Part shown: positions 59,933 to 64,000 of the stretch, one piece after another
Layout: every line of letters starts with the position of its first letter
Position numbering within the stretch: the first letter of the stretch is position 1
The notes under the pieces: generated by a model
The model's input: only the letters and a program-made list of their open reading frames with translations
Databases searched by the model: none
Told to the model about the DNA's origin: nothing
DNA from: Phoronis australis
Taxonomy: Eukaryota > Phoronida > Phoronidae
Direction: 5' to 3'
Length of the DNA: 64,000 nucleotides
Assembly: GCA_002633005.1 (NCBI GenBank)
Contig: NMRA01000022.1
Span: 1 to 64,000 of the forward strand
Position numbers and translations under genes: made by a program

Positions 59933-61265
59933 TACTTCTAACTTGAGTCAAGGTACAAGTTAGATTGATCTTGTGTAGTTGAACTCTTCCATTTTGTGGA
60001 GGTAAAAAAGCACAGCATTACTGAGTCTCCAAAATATCAGGCACTCTTGAGTTCAATAACAAGGCATGTATATCCAGTACTGATATTTCCTCTTTTGCCA
60101 AAGTCTTGGTGTCGGCATTGCAACTCAAAATGCACAAGTCTTCCTGCATTACAGTGATGTATTAAAAAAGAATAGCCATGTCTAATACAGCAGTGTTGTG
60201 TGATGAAACACATGTTGTATGACAATAGGTGAGCTGGTGCACAGCGTTCTGCATTCTTGAATGGCTTTAATACAATGGGATATTTTCTAGCACTTTGTGG
60301 CCATCATGCCACCACTGGTGAGTGGTGGAATATAAAAATGGTTCAAACAAAAAATCCAATGTCTCAAATATGTCTACATGAAGGAAATTGCATTTCGTCC
60401 ACGTTAACTATTCAAACCTGGCTCACCAGAATTAGAAAATAGGTCAAGCCAAAGACGGGTTATGCTCTCACAAAGCTAAAGAGTAACATTTGATATGTTT
60501 CTTATTATATGGGATAGTGACAAGTTCATTTCCTTAAGAAGAACCAGGAAAAGTGCTGGACACTTGTGTTGCATTGTGGGTAAATACCTTAGAATGGGAG
60601 TGGTGCTGTGCTACTTCAGGACAGGCCTTTTAACAAGACAGGCGACTTTGGCATCCAAAGTCACTGAATGGGGGTGCAGTGGGTCTTTCAACACATAGCA
60701 TGGTGGTAAGGAAATGTTTAGGTAGCAACAGAAATCACAGACTGTGTTCTGTATGTAGGCATTACAAGCTTGGGTGAATTATGGAAATAAATCTATTAAC
60801 CATTTGTACACAAAACTGTATTAATTTATTTAGGTGATCAAAGAGATATTATGTTAAATGCAATCGCGTTGTGGAAGTTTACTTGAGATTTTGAGTGCGT
60901 GCGACCGAAAATAAAACTGGTGAGCAAAAGTTTGATTTTGTAGGCCCGTTTGGCAGGCAGGCTTTGTAAGCTGTTTTTTATGTACTTACAATGGCCAGAC
61001 TTTGCTTACCAGCACCGCACCAACCTCATGGCATTATCTGAAGGCATCTAGAGTTGGTATAATTTATAATAAGATACACTTTATATAGTTTTATACTATT
61101 TTATAGTAACAGTATTTATTAAGTGCAATCTGGATTTTGTATACTCTGTAGAAATGGCTTTCTAAAAATATAAATGTTTACCGTCTACTGCTGTTTCGCA
61201 TGTGTATTTTTACCTACCCTTTCTTTGGCAGTTATGGGCACAAAAAAGAGCAGAAATCTACTTAC
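59933..61265. other. Right part of the long C-B intron
   Basis: No feature recognised. Confidence 0.4.
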
Positions 61266-61456
61266 CTCGGTAAACACTGGGACGGGCAGATCGTGTGAAA
61301 CATCCCTGAGTACATGACATTGGTCACAACAACAGATCGACCATTAACGCTGAACTTGACCTTTCCAGAATGGACCTCGTTCACTATTGGCTGGATAGAG
61401 GTCAGCAGGGAACCGGGAGTTTCTATTGGCTTGCTGATTGTGAATGGCACGATGTC
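61266..61456 (-). CDS. Exon beta-prime of repeat set C
   Basis: This 191-bp exon has acceptor TCAACAG and donor GAG followed by GTAAGT, phase 0 in and phase 2 out. It encodes IVPFTISKPIETPGSLLTSI, then KVKFSVNGRSVVVTN, and a CPSQC tail. It is the counterpart of 29154-29344. Downstream, the next in-phase exon found is E0-B, 27 kb away. The sequence suggests two strands, a helix and a hairpin completing an alpha/beta domain begun in the alpha-prime exon. Confidence 0.85.
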
Positions 61457-62699
61457 CTGTTGATGACAAGAGGATTGATCAGTACCAACGTACACCTCAA
61501 ATTCAATAAATAACCCACATACAGTGTGTAGTCTTACTGACAAGTTTAAGTGATAACAGGCTTCGGGGCACATGGGGAAAGGAGAATTTTGCCATTAGGA
61601 CCACCAAACATAGCTAGTACACCCAACCCTCACTGAAAACGAAATTTGTCCCACCTTCATTCTGAAATGAATACCTTTATCCTGTTAATCTCATAATACG
61701 AAGACAAGTCCTTTATTGAGGAACTGAACAAGCTCTCCCTTAGCTACATCAAGTCTTGGTACACTAAGATGGCTTAGACAGACTTAGCCGTACATTTACC
61801 TGTATACCACAAGTTATGCATATTTCAGGTTTCGTTGTTTACTCGTCTCAAAGGGTCATGGAACTTTGCAGAAATTGTAAATCAATGATGCTCCACACAC
61901 ATATCCACTTTCCTTATTGTTTTATTTTTGTGAATTGAACACAGTCATAACTTTGCAGGTTATTAACAGTTAGCTCCTGGACAGCCCTTAACTAGCAACC
62001 ATTTTTGTTTTTTAACCTCAGAAGTCAAGTCTTGCCCACATAAGATGAGCCACTGTAATGAACTAACAAACAGTGTTTGCTGTTTATTATCTCGTTTTGC
62101 CTTCATCCTAAAAGCTCAAGTCAATCATGAGGTGGACAATTGTGGGTTGTGTTAAACACGTCATCATATTCATACCATTCCCAGATATTCAGTGCTAAAT
62201 TTTTCAACTTACTTGTGGGGTGCACTGCTTGAAAAAAATTGATGCCGCGAGGTGAATCCTTTGTGAACGGTGTTTTTTGTGACTGAAATTTCTCATGAGA
62301 GTCATTTGTGTGATTTCTTTTGGAACAGCAAAGTTTCAAGGGAAGGCACAAATGAATGCAATTTACGTTATGGACAAAATGCAAAGCAATTTCTCAATTA
62401 TCCGTTAGTATGCTCATTTGTTGTTGCATAATGGTGACATTGTTATTATGTGGCGCCACATGCCTGAAATATTAGTAGGGACGTATTTATGTGTCTACTG
62501 ACAACAATCATAAGCGTAATTCACAAAATTTACTCATTTGTTTCTAAAATTATTTTAGAAGCAGACATTTTATAGAAAGGCTGTCTTCAATGTCCAAGTT
62601 GAGAACATGTCACATACTGCTACTTTTCCAGCATGCACTCTGTACACTTTTGAGACACCCAATAATTACAGCTCATACTTAAAAATTGAACTATATTAC
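61457..62699 (-). other. Intron alpha-prime-C to beta-prime-C
   Basis: A 1,243-bp phase-0 intron. The open frames inside it are not supported. Confidence 0.7.
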
Positions 62700-62859
62700 C
62701 TGTCGTAACCAGACGTTGCCCAAGCTCATGGCGACCTCTTTAGGCAAAAGTTTGACCACAAGTCTTTTCAGCTGTGACATCACATTTTCCCTCGCTGACA
62801 AAGAGTTGGCAAGTATGGCGTCGAAATCCACTCCAGGCAATGTCATCTCCACATACAGT
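62700..62859 (-). CDS. Exon alpha-prime of repeat set C
   Basis: This 160-bp exon has acceptor TTTCAG and donor CAG followed by GTAATA. It completes one base of the incoming codon and leaves in phase 0. It encodes LYVEMTLPGVDFDAILANSL, then a basic helix (LKRLVVKLLP) and LGNVWLRQ. It aligns with the exon at 30768-30933. It sits 520 bp downstream of the beta exon, with matching phase. Confidence 0.85.
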
Positions 62860-63379
62860 CTGAAAGGAAGATAAAAGAATATTTACAAATATCCATTAGT
62901 TGTTTGAATTTTACATTCAACAATCATTCAAAAATGGCTGGGATTTTACTCACTGCCACAACATTCTTAAAATTAGAACAGCAAATTGTTTAGTTTTACG
63001 AGTTTAACTTCATTCCACAATATTGACTTTCTTAATCCAAATAGATTACGTAGGTACTAAAACACTTACAAAGCCCGTGTCATTCCAATTTGCACGTCTC
63101 CGTACAATAGCAATTAATGCACACATTAGAGGCACGTCTCATTCCACAGGACAGATAACAACAGAATCCACTACAGCTCATAAATTTTACTTCTTCCTGC
63201 TATATTAACAATGAATTTACTTGACATAGAATCCTTTAATAGGCTCATAATTCCCCTACCTAATGGTGAAACACAAAAAAATCTTAGAATATTTCCATTC
63301 AACTAGTGCATTTCCTAGTTCCAAGCTGAGATTATCGGCGTAGAACTGGCTTCAACAACAGTTGCTTAGCACAACTCAC
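62860..63379 (-). other. Intron beta-C to alpha-prime-C
   Basis: A 520-bp phase-2 intron starting GTGAGT and ending TTTCAG. No other feature. Confidence 0.7.
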
Positions 63380-63540
63380 TCAGTGTATTCTTCCCTTTTA
63401 GCAGCTCTAAACATGGCAGGTGCCTTGTTTGGTCCAACAAGAAACTTCGAACCCCAACGTGTCTTTTGATCAATAGTAGCCACAGAAACATTTAGATTGG
63501 GCCCCCGCACCTCTTCAAGAATAATGACCGTCACGGTATC
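63380..63540 (-). CDS. Exon beta of repeat set C
   Basis: This 161-bp exon has acceptor TTGTAG and donor TGA followed by GTGAGT, phase 0 in and phase 2 out. It encodes DTVTVIILEEVRGPNLNVSV, then WGSKFLVGPNKAPAMFR and ends REEYTE. Beta-A starts with the same DT and ends with DFTE at the same splice position. It follows alpha-C after only 176 bp. Confidence 0.85.
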
Positions 63541-63716
63541 CTACAATATCATAACAAATATGTACAGACATGAAAATCAAAAAGTCACACGTTCACTTCT
63601 GTAAAAAAATCCGCAGTTTTTGTCATGATGACCCTGAAGACTATTCGTGAATTCCAAAGTGACAGACACATTCACATTGCAGGTACACCTAAAACTATTC
63701 CTTAAATTTCACACAC

Positions 63717-63867
63717 CTGTGCTGTGATCCGCGGTTCTACCATTTCTTGGCTCAGCCCAGGTACGAGGTTAACGAGTTTCACACGGAGGCTGGTAACTAG
63801 CTCCTCTCTCTCCACAGGGGTAAGTAGTGAAAGATCAGCGCATGGGAAGAAAATTGTAACGTTTGTG
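63717..63867 (-). CDS. Exon alpha of repeat set C
   Basis: This 151-bp exon has acceptor CTTTCAG and donor CAG followed by GTGTGT. It completes one incoming base and leaves in phase 0. It encodes NVTIFFPCADLSLLTPVERE (NVT is a possible N-glycosylation site), then a helix and LVPGLSQEMVEPRITAQ. It has the same length as alpha-A. The incoming phase means the gene continues upstream beyond the right edge, where an E0-type exon is expected. Confidence 0.85.
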
Positions 63868-64000
63868 CTGAAAGACAAAACTTGTTTAGATTATCTTTTG
63901 CTTACTTGCCATACCACCACGTGGTTGTACATGTCAAACATAGTTAAAGCCATGAAACATTGGAGGCTTATTTAATGAAAGTAGCTTAAGATTAAAGTCA

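Noticed and set aside
1-64000. Search for CRISPR arrays, rRNA, riboswitches and bacterial-type operons
   Set aside because: None was seen. Intron-rich structure and repeat content show a eukaryotic genome, and the short tandem repeats lack the repeat-spacer design of CRISPR arrays.

Overview
This window is AT-rich, intron-rich animal DNA. Spliced genes, THAP-domain and LINE relics, hAT-like MITEs and many decayed repeats suggest a marine invertebrate, probably outside the arthropods. The species cannot be fixed from sequence alone. No bacterial-style operons, CRISPR arrays or viral genomes are visible. Most open frames here are chance frames in intron or intergenic DNA.

The main content is on the minus strand. 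Twelve short exons fall in three clusters: C (61.3-63.9 kb, running off the right edge), B (29.2-34.1 kb) and A (9.8-11.0 kb). They belong to five recurring exon types, in the order E0, alpha, beta, alpha-prime, beta-prime. Cluster B has all five, C has the last four and A has the first three. Every predicted splice phase fits, and each repeat begins and ends in phase 2. The simplest model is one very large gene for a secreted or membrane repeat protein, transcribed right to left, built by tandem duplication of a five-exon set. I do not recognise the protein family.

Inside the 27-kb intron between clusters C and B lies an oppositely oriented two-exon gene (53990-58458, plus strand). It encodes a 368-residue phospholipase-D-like protein whose catalytic HKD motif has lost its key residues.

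The rest is repeat-rich. hAT-like MITEs lie at 5.4, 7.3 and 8.9-9.8 kb. A THAP/zinc-ribbon transposon relic lies at 12.4-13.2 kb, with a deleted relative at 8.3-8.8 kb. LINE remnants lie at 13.8-14.1 kb and 26.6-27.1 kb, and further THAP fragments at 21.3 and 24.3 kb. There are foldback and inverted-repeat elements at 16.2, 17.3, 19.0, 19.9, 28.3, 46.2 and 59.5 kb, and several minisatellites. Two tandem duplications meet exactly at single N bases (884 and 42304) and may be assembly artefacts.
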